Of a stretch of DNA of 64,000 bases, positions 32,235 to 41,265 are shown piece after piece. The position numbers were made by a program, and so were the translations under genes. Source of the DNA: Bacillota bacterium (GTDB lineage: Bacteria > Bacillota > Clostridia > Acetivibrionales > DSM-1351); contig JAEWOH010000041.1 in assembly GCA_023460955.1 (NCBI GenBank), positions 206,385-270,384 of the forward strand, written 5' to 3'. Every line of letters starts with the position of its first letter. The first letter of the stretch is position 1. The notes under the pieces were generated by a model. That model ran no database searches. It was given only the letters and a program-made list of their open reading frames with translations, and was not told the origin of the DNA.

Positions 32235-33452
32235 TTACTTGCTCACGCAATTTCTTCCCTTCTTTTTGGCTCTGTACAAAGCACCATCAGCCGCTTTTAT
32301 TACATCTTCCGGAAGGCGATATTTATCACTTCTTTCAGAGACTCCAATGCTGATAGTAACAAACAGCTGCTTTCCTGTACCCGCTCTACTCCGGGCACTT
32401 TTGGGTTTGTTTTTTGGCCTGTCAGCAGAACGAGGTGTAAAGCCCTTTTTTGATACTGTTTCCCTAAGCTGCTCCAAATGAGGAAAGGCTTCGCGAAGAC
32501 TTGCGCCGGGAAACAGTACCGTAAACTCCTCGCCACCGTATCGGAAGGCTTTTCCTCCTCCTGTGACACCTTTCATACAGCCTGCAACCATTTTAAGAAC
32601 TTGATCGCCCACATCATGACCATAGGTGTCATTAAATTTTTTAAAGAAATCAATATCAAGCATAGCGATGGTATATCTGCCACTTAGCTTCATCAGCTCG
32701 TATTTTAAGGCTCTTCTGGAGGGTAAGCCTGTCAGCTCGTCAAGAAAAGCCATGCTGTAGGATTCTTGTATTAAGGCTGAAATAATCATAAGCCCTGAAA
32801 AGGAGAAAAAGACTGTAACCGACAGGCCTCTATCAAAAAAGCAGAAGGCCGAGAAGGTTGCTGCGACCACACCCAGATTTGCAGCGTCAAAATAAGTCTT
32901 TGATGATATGTACCGCACAGCCATTATAATAAAAACAATTAGAAAAATGATTGCCGAAGGCTGTGAAATAGTCTGAAAAACTTTAAAATCAAAGGGCAGC
33001 GGATTTAAGTCGGAAAAATAATGAAAAGCTTGACTGTCTGTCAAATGCAAATAAAATATTATTGCGGGTTGTATACAAATCAACGCGGCATTTGTCAGAC
33101 CCCATACAGTAAAAACTCCACGGTCCTTCAATAAAGAAAATAGAAGTATATTTACAGGAATCAGAAAGGCTATAAATGGTATAATAACACTCGATGAATT
33201 TTCGTCTGAACGAAATGGTACAAATATAAGAAAATGGCATGACGCTATAACGACTGAAAGGAAGAAAACCCTGCTTTTATTAAACCTCCAGCTCAATATT
33301 GCTGCTGTAGTTAAAATAATATAGGGTGAGTATTGTACCATTCTGACAATTCCGGTAGAAAACACAGGCTGCCTTATAACTAAAAAGAAAGCGGCTATTA
33401 ACATTATTACCGGAAGAATCAGAGGAAACACCAGACTATAAGCTTTCTTCAA
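32235..33452 (-). CDS. Membrane diguanylate cyclase (GGDEF), 405 aa
   Basis: Makes cyclic di-GMP. About eight hydrophobic segments fill residues 1-225. The GGDEF domain follows: DELTGLPSRRALKYEL, AMLDIDFFKKFNDTYGHDVGDQVLK (metal and GTP site), and the active signature RYGGEEF. An RxxD inhibitory site is not visible before it. A basic loop (about residues 340-360, rich in Arg/Lys/Pro) is inserted before FVTISIGV. It starts at TTG with AAGGA about 10 bases ahead. The 7-8 TM sensor is of unknown ligand. The gene lies about 100 bp after the hydrolase gene on the same strand and converges on the HAAS gene with no visible terminator. Confidence 0.9.
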   Translation of the reverse strand: MKKAYSLVFPLILPVIMLIAAFFLVIRQPVFSTGIVRMVQYSPYIILTTAAILSWRFNKSRVFFLSVVIASCHFLIFVPFRSDENSSSVIIPFIAFLIPVNILLFSLLKDRGVFTVWGLTNAALICIQPAIIFYLHLTDSQAFHYFSDLNPLPFDFKVFQTISQPSAIIFLIVFIIMAVRYISSKTYFDAANLGVVAATFSAFCFFDRGLSVTVFFSFSGLMIISALIQESYSMAFLDELTGLPSRRALKYELMKLSGRYTIAMLDIDFFKKFNDTYGHDVGDQVLKMVAGCMKGVTGGGKAFRYGGEEFTVLFPGASLREAFPHLEQLRETVSKKGFTPRSADRPKNKPKSARSRAGTGKQLFVTISIGVSERSDKYRLPEDVIKAADGALYRAKKKGRNCVSK

Positions 33453-33554
33453 AACGAACCCATCCTTAAATTTTATCGTTTGTTTAAATTTTTCTACAGA
33501 AAAACAAGTTTAATTACAAGTTTAATTATATGTTTTTATGAGTCCGGTGTAAAT

Positions 33555-34553
33555 TTACTTTACATACTTAGCTGCAAATTCTTTAATTTTGGTTTTGTAA
33601 CCGGGTACATCAGTGTCAAAAGCGTTTCCATGCCCTGCGCCTTTTACGGTATACAGCTCTTTTTCACTGCTGCATGCCTGATAAAGTTCATTTACCATGC
33701 TGTAGGGTACAAATATATCGGCATCTCCGTGAATGAACAGTGTGGGTGTTTCGCTCTTCTTAACCTGCTCCAGTGCAGAAGCTTCCTTGAAGGAAAAACC
33801 TGCTCTCATTTTTGTCATGAGACTGGTAGTGTCCAATATTGGGAAGGATGGCAGTTTGTACATCCTTTTGAGCTGATATTTTAGTTCGGCCTCTACAGAG
33901 GTATAGGCACAGTCAGATACAATTGCTTTTACTGCTGACGGAAGTATTTCTCCGCTGGTCATCAGAACCGTAGCTCCTCCCATGGATACTCCGTGAAGAA
34001 CTATCTGGGAATCCTGCCCGATTGTGTTTACAATATAATCAATCCATTTAATATAATCTTGTCTGTCCGCCCAGCCGAAACCGATAAAATTGCCCTCGCT
34101 TCTACCGTGACCTCTACTATCGGGCAGGAGTATATTGTAACCAAGGTCGTAATATATTTTTGCAAAAGAACCCATCCATATGCCTTTCGAAGAATACCCA
34201 TGTGCCAATATCGCTGTCTTATTGGTCGCAACTTTTGCACCAAGGTAATAGCCCTCGAGCTTAAGGCCGTCGTCGGAAGAAATTTGAACTTCTTCGTAAG
34301 GCTGTTTGTTAAACCAGTCGATTTCAACGGTTTCGACCTCTTTGGCAACAAATACCTTGGCATTAACCGGAACATCAGCTGCTAATGCGCTGACGTTTTC
34401 CTGTGCAGCATTGTTTATCAAGGCGCTGTCCCCGGCCAGAAAATCCTTTTTGGTTCTTGCTACTGAAATGTTATAGAAGTACAAGCTTGCACCGATATCG
34501 GTAATAAGTACCAATATAATAATGATAGATAAAATTTTTATAAACATTTTCAT
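33555..34553 (-). CDS. Membrane-anchored alpha/beta hydrolase, 332 aa
   Basis: One N-terminal hydrophobic segment (residues 4-27) anchors an extracytoplasmic hydrolase domain. The catalytic serine is Ser190 in LHGVSMGGAT; the oxyanion segment is AILAHGYSSKG; the acid is in FIHGDADIFVP and the histidine in GAGHGNAF. The overall pattern (LLPDSRGHGRSEG) is of the YqkD/BD-FAE-like group of unknown substrate. A G-rich ribosome site (GGGGGG) precedes the ATG and a strong promoter lies about 45 bp upstream. It may be the first gene of a unit with the diguanylate cyclase. Confidence 0.85.
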   Translation of the reverse strand: MKMFIKILSIIIILVLITDIGASLYFYNISVARTKKDFLAGDSALINNAAQENVSALAADVPVNAKVFVAKEVETVEIDWFNKQPYEEVQISSDDGLKLEGYYLGAKVATNKTAILAHGYSSKGIWMGSFAKIYYDLGYNILLPDSRGHGRSEGNFIGFGWADRQDYIKWIDYIVNTIGQDSQIVLHGVSMGGATVLMTSGEILPSAVKAIVSDCAYTSVEAELKYQLKRMYKLPSFPILDTTSLMTKMRAGFSFKEASALEQVKKSETPTLFIHGDADIFVPYSMVNELYQACSSEKELYTVKGAGHGNAFDTDVPGYKTKIKEFAAKYVK

Positions 34554-34598
34554 GATAACCCCCCAAAAAAGGAGTTTTAGTCCCCCTGTAATATTAAA

Positions 34599-34644
34599 AT
34601 TATACTATGCCTGACCCCTCCAATCAATAAATCCGGAGGTGTCA
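34599..34644 (-). promoter_or_regulatory. Promoter of the hydrolase gene with a flanking inverted repeat
   Basis: On the minus strand TTGATT (34627-34622), 17-bp spacer, TATAAT (34604-34599). An imperfect inverted repeat, TGACCCCTCC (34612-34621) with GGAGGTGTCA (34635-34644), one mismatch, flanks the -35. It may be an operator, or the stem of a terminator for the LysR gene upstream. Confidence 0.65.
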
Positions 34645-34673
34645 GATAATTCCTGTCTCGATCAGTCTATTCG

Positions 34674-35567
34674 CTAAAATTCAGATGTTTCAAGGTAATC
34701 AAGATTGCTGATTAATGTCTTTGAAGCAGCAGATAGCGGAACGTTTTTGAGCCAGGTTACTCCAATATGCCTTACGGGAATTTTCTCAATAGGCTTGACT
34801 TCGTACAACCTGCCCTTTTCCAGCTCCTCCTCTATAAAATTCCTAATAACGCAGGCAATTCCAAAATCATATTTGGCAAACTGCAGCAGCAAATCCATAT
34901 TGTCAAGCTCGAAATCAGGTTCTACAGAAATTGAACTTGCTTTGAAATAATCATCAATAAATGTTCTAGAATTACTGTTTTTTTCAAGTAAAAGCATCGG
35001 ATGTCTGACAATTTCCTTCAGAGGCTGTATCTGCTTACTTAGATAGGAATACTTTTCACCGGCTACAAAACAATCCTGTACTTTGATAATGCTCTGAAAG
35101 TTCAGTTGTTCATCCTGATACGGAAGATTTATGATTCCAAAGTCTATTTTCCCTGCCTTTAATAAAGAAATAATTCCCGGGGTGGTAGGACAAATAACAT
35201 GAACCTTTATACCCGGGTGAAGGGTCTTAAAAAGCTTTAGGTAAGGAATAAGATAGTATTTGCAGATTGTATCGCTGACACCTATTCTTACCTCTCCCGA
35301 CAAAAGATTGTTAATATCCTTGATTCTATCCTCACCGGCCGTAATAAAGTTAAAAGCCTGTTCTATATATTTATACAATATTTCACCTTCGGGAGTGAGT
35401 TTGACACCCTTTGAAGTCCTGAAGAATAAGGTGCATTTCAGAGAATGCTCCAGCTGCTGAATGGATCTGCTGACAGCCGGCTGTGTTATATAAAGCTGTT
35501 CGGAAGCTTTGGATATGTTTCCGTGCTTTACGGTATAATAAAAGGCTTTATACTGTTCCAAGTTCAT
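34674..35567 (-). CDS. LysR-family transcriptional regulator, 297 aa
   Basis: The N-terminal winged helix-turn-helix is standard: MNLEQYKAFYYTVKHGNISKASEQLYITQPAVSRSIQQLE, then TPEGEILYKYIEQ. The rest (about 90-297) is the periplasmic-binding-like effector domain, with VRIGVSDTICKYYLIPYL and DFGIINLPY. It lies divergent from gap across a 173-bp region, the normal arrangement when a LysR protein controls its neighbour, so control of gap is possible. The effector is not known. The cyclase and hydrolase genes lie downstream in the same direction but the hydrolase has its own promoter. Confidence 0.9.
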   Translation of the reverse strand: MNLEQYKAFYYTVKHGNISKASEQLYITQPAVSRSIQQLEHSLKCTLFFRTSKGVKLTPEGEILYKYIEQAFNFITAGEDRIKDINNLLSGEVRIGVSDTICKYYLIPYLKLFKTLHPGIKVHVICPTTPGIISLLKAGKIDFGIINLPYQDEQLNFQSIIKVQDCFVAGEKYSYLSKQIQPLKEIVRHPMLLLEKNSNSRTFIDDYFKASSISVEPDFELDNMDLLLQFAKYDFGIACVIRNFIEEELEKGRLYEVKPIEKIPVRHIGVTWLKNVPLSAASKTLISNLDYLETSEF

Positions 35568-35740
35568 AGGTATAACCTCACTTTATAGCCAATATGATTA
35601 ATATGCATTTCATTTATATTATAACAGATATTATAATCAAAGTGTAAGAAACAAGAAACACAAGTTTGTAATACAAAAGTATAAATAATGAAATAAGGTT
35701 AATCAAAAATCAATTATTGAATAAGAAAGGGAGATGGATT

Positions 35741-36757
35741 ATGAGTGTAAAAGTTGGTATTAACGGATTTGGAAGAATAGGCAGAAATACTTTCAAGGTA
35801 ATTCTTGAAAAGTATTCTAAAGAGTTGGAGATAGTTGCCATAAACGATTTGACCGATGCGAAGACACTTGCTCATCTGTTAAAATACGATTCGATTTTTG
35901 GCAGATTTAACGGGACCGTTGAAGCAGATAACAATTACCTTGTGGTAAATGGTAACAAGGTGGAGATCATTGCGGAAAGAGAGCCCGGGAACATAGACTG
36001 GAAAGCCAGAGGTGTCGAATTGGTACTGGAGGCAACCGGATTATTTACGAAAAAAGAAAGGGCGGAGACTCATATTACTCGGGGAGGAGCAAAAAAAGTA
36101 CTGATTTCAGCCCCGGCAACAAATGAAGATATAACAATTGTTTTAGGTGTTAATGACTCTAAGTACAAGCCCGAACTCCATAATGTCATATCAAATGCTT
36201 CCTGCACCACAAACTGCCTTGCTCCTGTGGCAAAGGTACTGAATGATAACTTTGGAGTAGTAAAGGGCTTGATGACAACTGTCCATTCCTATACAAATGA
36301 CCAGAAAATACTTGATCTGCCCCACAGTGATTTAAGAAGGGCAAGGGCGGCCGGTATGTCAATCATACCCACAAAATCCGGGGCTGCAAAAGCCATTGGA
36401 CTTGTAATTCCAGAGCTTGATGGCCGCCTGAATGGTTTTGCCTACAGGGTTCCCACCCCGGATGTATCTGTAGTTGATTTGGTAGTAGAGGTTCAAAGAC
36501 CGGTTACAAAAGAAGTAGTGAATGCAGCACTTAAAGCAGCTGCAGACGGCAGTATGCATGGTATTCTGGATTACTCCGAGGAACAGCTGGTGTCGATAGA
36601 TTATAAGGGAGACCCTGCTTCTTCAATTGTAGATGCATTGTCTACTATGGTGATAGACGGAAATATGGTGAAGGTGGTTGCCTGGTATGATAATGAGTGG
36701 GGCTTTTCAAACCGGTATGCCGATCTGGCGGTTTTTGTAGCAAGGAAGGGTCTATAA
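35741..36757 (+). CDS. gap: Glyceraldehyde-3-phosphate dehydrogenase, 338 aa
   Basis: The phosphorylating, NAD-linked glycolytic enzyme. NAD site: VGINGFGRIGRNTF with NDLTDAKTLAHLLKYDS. The catalytic cysteine is in NASCTTNCLAP (about Cys155); HSYTNDQ supplies the histidine; SGAAKAIG and WYDNEWGFSNRY match the C-terminal signatures. The frame opens at 35717, but GGGAG lies 8 bases before ATG 35741, giving the usual N-terminus. It is not next to pgk or tpi, so it may be a second gap or a separately regulated one; the divergent LysR gene supports the latter. Confidence 0.95.
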   Translation: MSVKVGINGFGRIGRNTFKVILEKYSKELEIVAINDLTDAKTLAHLLKYDSIFGRFNGTVEADNNYLVVNGNKVEIIAEREPGNIDWKARGVELVLEATGLFTKKERAETHITRGGAKKVLISAPATNEDITIVLGVNDSKYKPELHNVISNASCTTNCLAPVAKVLNDNFGVVKGLMTTVHSYTNDQKILDLPHSDLRRARAAGMSIIPTKSGAAKAIGLVIPELDGRLNGFAYRVPTPDVSVVDLVVEVQRPVTKEVVNAALKAAADGSMHGILDYSEEQLVSIDYKGDPASSIVDALSTMVIDGNMVKVVAWYDNEWGFSNRYADLAVFVARKGL

Positions 36758-36923
36758 ATTGTTGCTTAAAGTTAAGACTCCTGCGGGTAATAAGAAAATG
36801 TAAAAGTATAAGGCTCTTAATTAAATCTTGACGAGTATTATATAACCGACTTATTATTAAAATAATGTTACAATATATATCACAGTATTCAAATAATACC
36901 AGATTTATAAAGGAAGGGAATTT

Positions 36924-37721
36924 ATGATGAGCTTAAAACTATACTACCCGCAGGGTAAAAAAAAGGCTTTAACCTTAAGCTACGATGATGGACAGGTATT
37001 TGACCGCAAGTTGGTGGAAATATTCAATAAATACAATATGAAGGGAACCTTCCACCTCAATTCAGGAACTTTAGGACAAGGGGGCTTCGTAACCGGAGAG
37101 GAAGTCAAAGAACTTTATAAAGGTCACGAAGTTTCCTGCCATACTGTTACTCACCCATACCTGAATCAATTACCTCAGGGGCAGCTTATTCAGGAGGTTT
37201 GGGACGATCGGCGCAACCTCGAAAGATTGGCAGGCTATCCTGTCAGAGGTATGTCTTACCCTTTTGGAGTTTACGATGAAAGAAGTATTAAGGCGATTGA
37301 GGTACTGGGGATAGAGTATTCAAGAACTGTTAACGCAACAAGGGGTTTTAGTCTTCCCGGTGACTTTTTGCAATGGCATCCCACTTGTCATCACAATGAC
37401 AATTTAATAGAAAAACTTAAGGAATTTAAGAATCAGCCACCTTGGGCAAATCTGCCCCTGTTCTATATTTGGGGACACAGCTTTGAATTCGACAGGGAAA
37501 ATACCTGGGAGCTGATTGAGAACTTCTGCTCGGCTGCTTCAGGGGATGAAGAAGTATGGTATGCTACTAATATTGAGATTAAGGATTATGTTTCAGCTAT
37601 TAGGAGTCTGGTGGTCAATGCAGATGTGAATCAGGTGTATAATCCATCAGCAGTAACAATCTGGGCAGGCAAAGATGATAAAATAATTGAGGTAAAACCT
37701 GGTCAAACTATGGAGTTATAA
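36924..37721 (+). CDS. Polysaccharide deacetylase (NodB-like) family protein, 265 aa
   Basis: A CE4-type fold: LTLSYDDGQVFDRKLVEIFNKYNMKGTFHL holds the metal-binding aspartate pair and HEVSCHTVTHPYLNQL the metal histidines (H-x3-H). MSYPFGVYDERS is the later motif. There is no signal peptide, which is unlike secreted chitin or peptidoglycan deacetylases, so it may act inside the cell on a sugar derivative. AAGGAAGGG precedes the ATG-ATG start. Upstream, TTGACG (36828-) spaced 17 bp from TTATTA is a weak promoter candidate. The following gene starts the hemicellulose locus 130 bp on. Confidence 0.8.
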   Translation: MMSLKLYYPQGKKKALTLSYDDGQVFDRKLVEIFNKYNMKGTFHLNSGTLGQGGFVTGEEVKELYKGHEVSCHTVTHPYLNQLPQGQLIQEVWDDRRNLERLAGYPVRGMSYPFGVYDERSIKAIEVLGIEYSRTVNATRGFSLPGDFLQWHPTCHHNDNLIEKLKEFKNQPPWANLPLFYIWGHSFEFDRENTWELIENFCSAASGDEEVWYATNIEIKDYVSAIRSLVVNADVNQVYNPSAVTIWAGKDDKIIEVKPGQTMEL

Positions 37722-37853
37722 AATTACATACAAAAACGATAAACCATATTCGAAGCACTCTATAAGGCACTATTCAAAGACTTAGACATGTAATATCTGC
37801 TGCTACTATACAAAATTTAATGATTAAGCACCGAATTATTTTGGAGGGTAATT

Positions 37854-39404
37854 ATGCTGAAAGTATTACTTGTGGATGATGAGCCTTATATACTTGAAGG
37901 TCTTAAGGTTATGGCTGACTGGGAGTCTCACGGATTTACCGTATGCGGAGAGGCTACGAATGGAGCTGACGCTCTTGAGATGGTGAAAATGTGTAACCCT
38001 GACCTTATCATCACAGATATCAGGATGCCTGTAATGGACGGTCTTGAGTTGATAAAAAAGTGTTATGAGCAGCTTTATACTACTGCTAAATTTGTAATAT
38101 TAAGCGGTTATGATGAGTTTTCTTATGTCACCCAGGCAATGAAATATAATGCCAAGGAATATCTTTTGAAGCCTCTTGATGATGAAGAGCTTAACAAACT
38201 TTTATCAAAGCTATCGGTTGAAATTGAAATGGAACGGCTGAAAACCCAGAGTACAAATCGGCAAATTGCTTTTGTGGCAAACCAGTGTATCCGCAGATTG
38301 ATTACCGGGGAACGCAAAGAATCTTTATTTAATAGATTCTGCCTCCTACTTGGGCTAGGGGCTGAAGAAGAGATTGGCTGCCTGCTTATCGATATCACAA
38401 ATAACAGAGATAGGGCTGAGTTTGGATATGATAAGATGGCAGCCAGAAAAATAATTGAGCAAGAGATAAAAGAGAAATATCAATTTAATATTTTTGAGGA
38501 TGACAATGGAAGGCTTGGTATTGTTACATGTGGTGGAATAGCTGTAAATAACGACCTTGAGGAACTGTCCATGCGTCTGCTGTTAAAACTCAAGGATAAG
38601 TTAAAGTGCGGTATAACTATTGCAGTAAGCGATAAGGGTGTTGGTCCTGACACTCTTTGTTCCATATATAAATCTGCGGAATACGCCCTTGGCTTTAAAT
38701 TTTTTGATGGCGTGGGAACAATTCTGGAATATTCAAAACTAAAGGAACAGCAATTAAGTCAAAATGCTCAGAATAATAAATTCAAGCTGCTGCTCCAATA
38801 TATTAAAGATAACAGGGCTGATCTGCTTGAGTTATCAGTTCAGGAGCTGTTTGTCTATTACTCTGAGGCCAGAGTATCTCCAAAAGTTATTATTTCAACA
38901 ATCAAGAGCTTCATTTTGGAAGTAGTTAAGCTTTTGAAGGATTTAAGTATAGACTCTACAGCTTTTTTGGAGTCAGCGCTTCAGTTAGATAAAAAAATAG
39001 AGCAGCTGACAGTTTCAGAACTTAAGGATGCCTTTCTGAAAGAATGCCTTAATACGGCAGAATTAATCGAAAAATCTAATTGCAGCTTTTCACAACTTAC
39101 TATTTGTGAGATAAAAGAATATATCCAGCAAAACTACTCAAAAGATATAAAGCTTAAAAATGTAGCGAAGCAATTCTTTATGAATCCGGTTTATCTTGGA
39201 CAGGTATTTAAAAAGGCCACCGGAGTGCAGTTTAATGATTATCTCAATTCAGTAAGAATTGAGGAGGCGATAAAACTGCTGCGGCGCACAGATATGAAAA
39301 TAACCGACATTGCTAAGGCTGTGGGATATAATAATCCTAAATACTTTTTAAGCAAATTCAAAGCTTCAACAAACTTACCGCCCTCATCATTTAAAACAGA
39401 GTAA
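37854..39404 (+). CDS. YesN-type response regulator (REC + AraC HTH), 516 aa
   Basis: The receiver domain has the acidic pair Asp8-Asp9, phosphoacceptor Asp55 (LIITDIRMP) and Lys in YLLKPLDDEE. A central ~250-residue region is of the type seen in YesN proteins. The C-terminal AraC domain has HTH 1 (LKNVAKQFFMNPVYLGQVFKKATG) and HTH 2 (ITDIAKAVGYNNPKYFLSKFK). GGAGGG precedes the ATG. It is the first gene of regulator-kinase-regulator-ABC importer and presumably activates the importer genes when its partner kinase senses an oligosaccharide. The next gene follows by 20 bp. Confidence 0.93.
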   Translation: MLKVLLVDDEPYILEGLKVMADWESHGFTVCGEATNGADALEMVKMCNPDLIITDIRMPVMDGLELIKKCYEQLYTTAKFVILSGYDEFSYVTQAMKYNAKEYLLKPLDDEELNKLLSKLSVEIEMERLKTQSTNRQIAFVANQCIRRLITGERKESLFNRFCLLLGLGAEEEIGCLLIDITNNRDRAEFGYDKMAARKIIEQEIKEKYQFNIFEDDNGRLGIVTCGGIAVNNDLEELSMRLLLKLKDKLKCGITIAVSDKGVGPDTLCSIYKSAEYALGFKFFDGVGTILEYSKLKEQQLSQNAQNNKFKLLLQYIKDNRADLLELSVQELFVYYSEARVSPKVIISTIKSFILEVVKLLKDLSIDSTAFLESALQLDKKIEQLTVSELKDAFLKECLNTAELIEKSNCSFSQLTICEIKEYIQQNYSKDIKLKNVAKQFFMNPVYLGQVFKKATGVQFNDYLNSVRIEEAIKLLRRTDMKITDIAKAVGYNNPKYFLSKFKASTNLPPSSFKTE

Positions 39405-39424
39405 TTTAGTTTGGAGGATAAACA

Positions 39425-41224
39425 ATGAAGCTTAAAAAAATCAGTTTCAGTAAGGTAAACGATATTCCTCTTAACTTTAAATTTCTAATTATATATATAA
39501 TATGCATCCTTATTCCAATGGTAATAATTAATGCGGTTTTTATTGTCAGGTTTTCGTCAGAGGCTTATGAGAGGGAAAGCAACAATTTTAAGATATCCAT
39601 GGAACGGACAAGAACAGATATAGACACAATTATAGAGAGCTGTATTGCTGTTGGACATTCTATCTCCACCGACAGAACTCTATTTAGCCTTTTGGACTAT
39701 AATTACTTTGACAGCAACGATTATTATAGTGTTTATGATTCAAATTTAAGACAGCGTCTCACCACATATACAACCCCATACAATTACATTCAAAATATTG
39801 TATTGTATGTAGATAACCCAACAATAAGAAACGGTGGTAATTACTTTTACATAGATAGTGCCGTAAAGGCTACAGATTGGTATAAGGATATCAATAAGGC
39901 TAAGGAACATGTTCTTATAAAACCGTACATGGAGCGTACCGACAGTGTTATTGCAAATAGAGTAAAATATTTAAGCGTGTTATTTACTTCTGATCATTTT
40001 TACACCTTCGGATACAAAAAGAAAGTGCTTAAAATTGATATAGATCTAAGCAAATTGCTTTCAATAATGAGCAGAGAGAAGGAATATCTGACCTTATTCC
40101 TTGTAGATCCTGATAATAATATAGTTTGTTCAAGCAATGATAAATACAGCGTTTATGAAGTATCCGACTTTAAAAAGTATGATGAAGGTTTCCTGACTGA
40201 CGATAAGAGCAGACTTGAATCACAACTGGGTAAAAATAGGTATTTAAAGGGCTGGAAACTTGTGGGAATAACAAAGAGCGAACGATTTTCACAAGCATTG
40301 ACAAATAGTTTGAGTTTTGTTGTGCTCTTTGCTTTGGCAAGCATTATTGTTTCATTTTTTCTGACATACATAATGGTTCGCTCTTATAATTACAGACTAA
40401 AAAAGCTTTCAAAGCACATACTCAAAATCAACGATGGACAATTTAACCTTATTGATATAAACGAAGGTAAGGATGAGATTGGAGGCGTTATAAGAAATTT
40501 CAATGTCATGGCTTCCAAGATAAACACTTTAATTAACGATGTCTATAAGCTGGAGCTTCAAAAAAAGAACCTTGAACTGGAGCGTGTCCGGGCCGAGCTT
40601 AATTTTCTTCAAAGCCAGATGAATCCTCATTTCCTTTTTAATACCCTGAATGCTTTGCTGGTGGTGTGTATAAAGAACAACTATACGGCTGTAATTGATA
40701 TTTTAAAGTATTTGTCCAAAACCTTAAGAAGACTGCTCAGCTGGAAGGATGACCTTGTTACAATCAGGGAAGAATTGGAGTTCACGGAAATGTACCTTAA
40801 AATCGAGAACTTCAGATTCTGTGATAAAAATATTTATACCATTTCTGTCAATGATGAATTACTTAATTATAAAATTCCTAAGATGAGCATGCAGCCCTTA
40901 GTAGAAAATGCCTGTAAACATGGTTTGCAGTCTATTGTAGGAACAGGAAAAATTAACATTGATATAAATATGTCTGATGAGGGCTTAAGAATATCTGTAG
41001 AAGACAACGGCTCAGGGATGGACAGTAATAAGCTCAATCAGATTATTAACTGCATATCCGATGAGAAGGAAACCAGCAGTCATATTGGTATCAGAAATGT
41101 ATATCGGAGACTAAAGCTTTTTTATGGTGATGAGGTTGATTTCAACATAGAAAGTACGCTCAATGTAGGCACAATAGTTTATTTTGTTATTCCTGCAACA
41201 AAGCTGGACAGACAAACGGAGTAG
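39425..41224 (+). CDS. YesM-type sensor histidine kinase, 599 aa
   Basis: TM1 is at about residues 18-42 and an extracellular Cache-like sensor at about 45-290. TM2 is at about 293-317 and HAMP at 318-370. The HisKA-7TM/LytS-type catalytic part follows: the phosphoacceptor is His402 in QSQMNPHFLFNTLNAL, the N box MQPLVENACKHG, G1 VEDNGSGMD and G2 SHIGIRNVYRRL. A GGAGGAT site precedes the ATG. It lies between two AraC-type response regulators, so it may phosphorylate both. The signal is probably a xylan- or hemicellulose-derived oligosaccharide, inferred from the downstream importer and GH10 enzyme. Confidence 0.93.
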   Translation: MKLKKISFSKVNDIPLNFKFLIIYIICILIPMVIINAVFIVRFSSEAYERESNNFKISMERTRTDIDTIIESCIAVGHSISTDRTLFSLLDYNYFDSNDYYSVYDSNLRQRLTTYTTPYNYIQNIVLYVDNPTIRNGGNYFYIDSAVKATDWYKDINKAKEHVLIKPYMERTDSVIANRVKYLSVLFTSDHFYTFGYKKKVLKIDIDLSKLLSIMSREKEYLTLFLVDPDNNIVCSSNDKYSVYEVSDFKKYDEGFLTDDKSRLESQLGKNRYLKGWKLVGITKSERFSQALTNSLSFVVLFALASIIVSFFLTYIMVRSYNYRLKKLSKHILKINDGQFNLIDINEGKDEIGGVIRNFNVMASKINTLINDVYKLELQKKNLELERVRAELNFLQSQMNPHFLFNTLNALLVVCIKNNYTAVIDILKYLSKTLRRLLSWKDDLVTIREELEFTEMYLKIENFRFCDKNIYTISVNDELLNYKIPKMSMQPLVENACKHGLQSIVGTGKINIDINMSDEGLRISVEDNGSGMDSNKLNQIINCISDEKETSSHIGIRNVYRRLKLFYGDEVDFNIESTLNVGTIVYFVIPATKLDRQTE

Positions 41225-41265
41225 ATGACAAGGATGTTCAAATCCCACTGATAAGGAGTGTTTTT

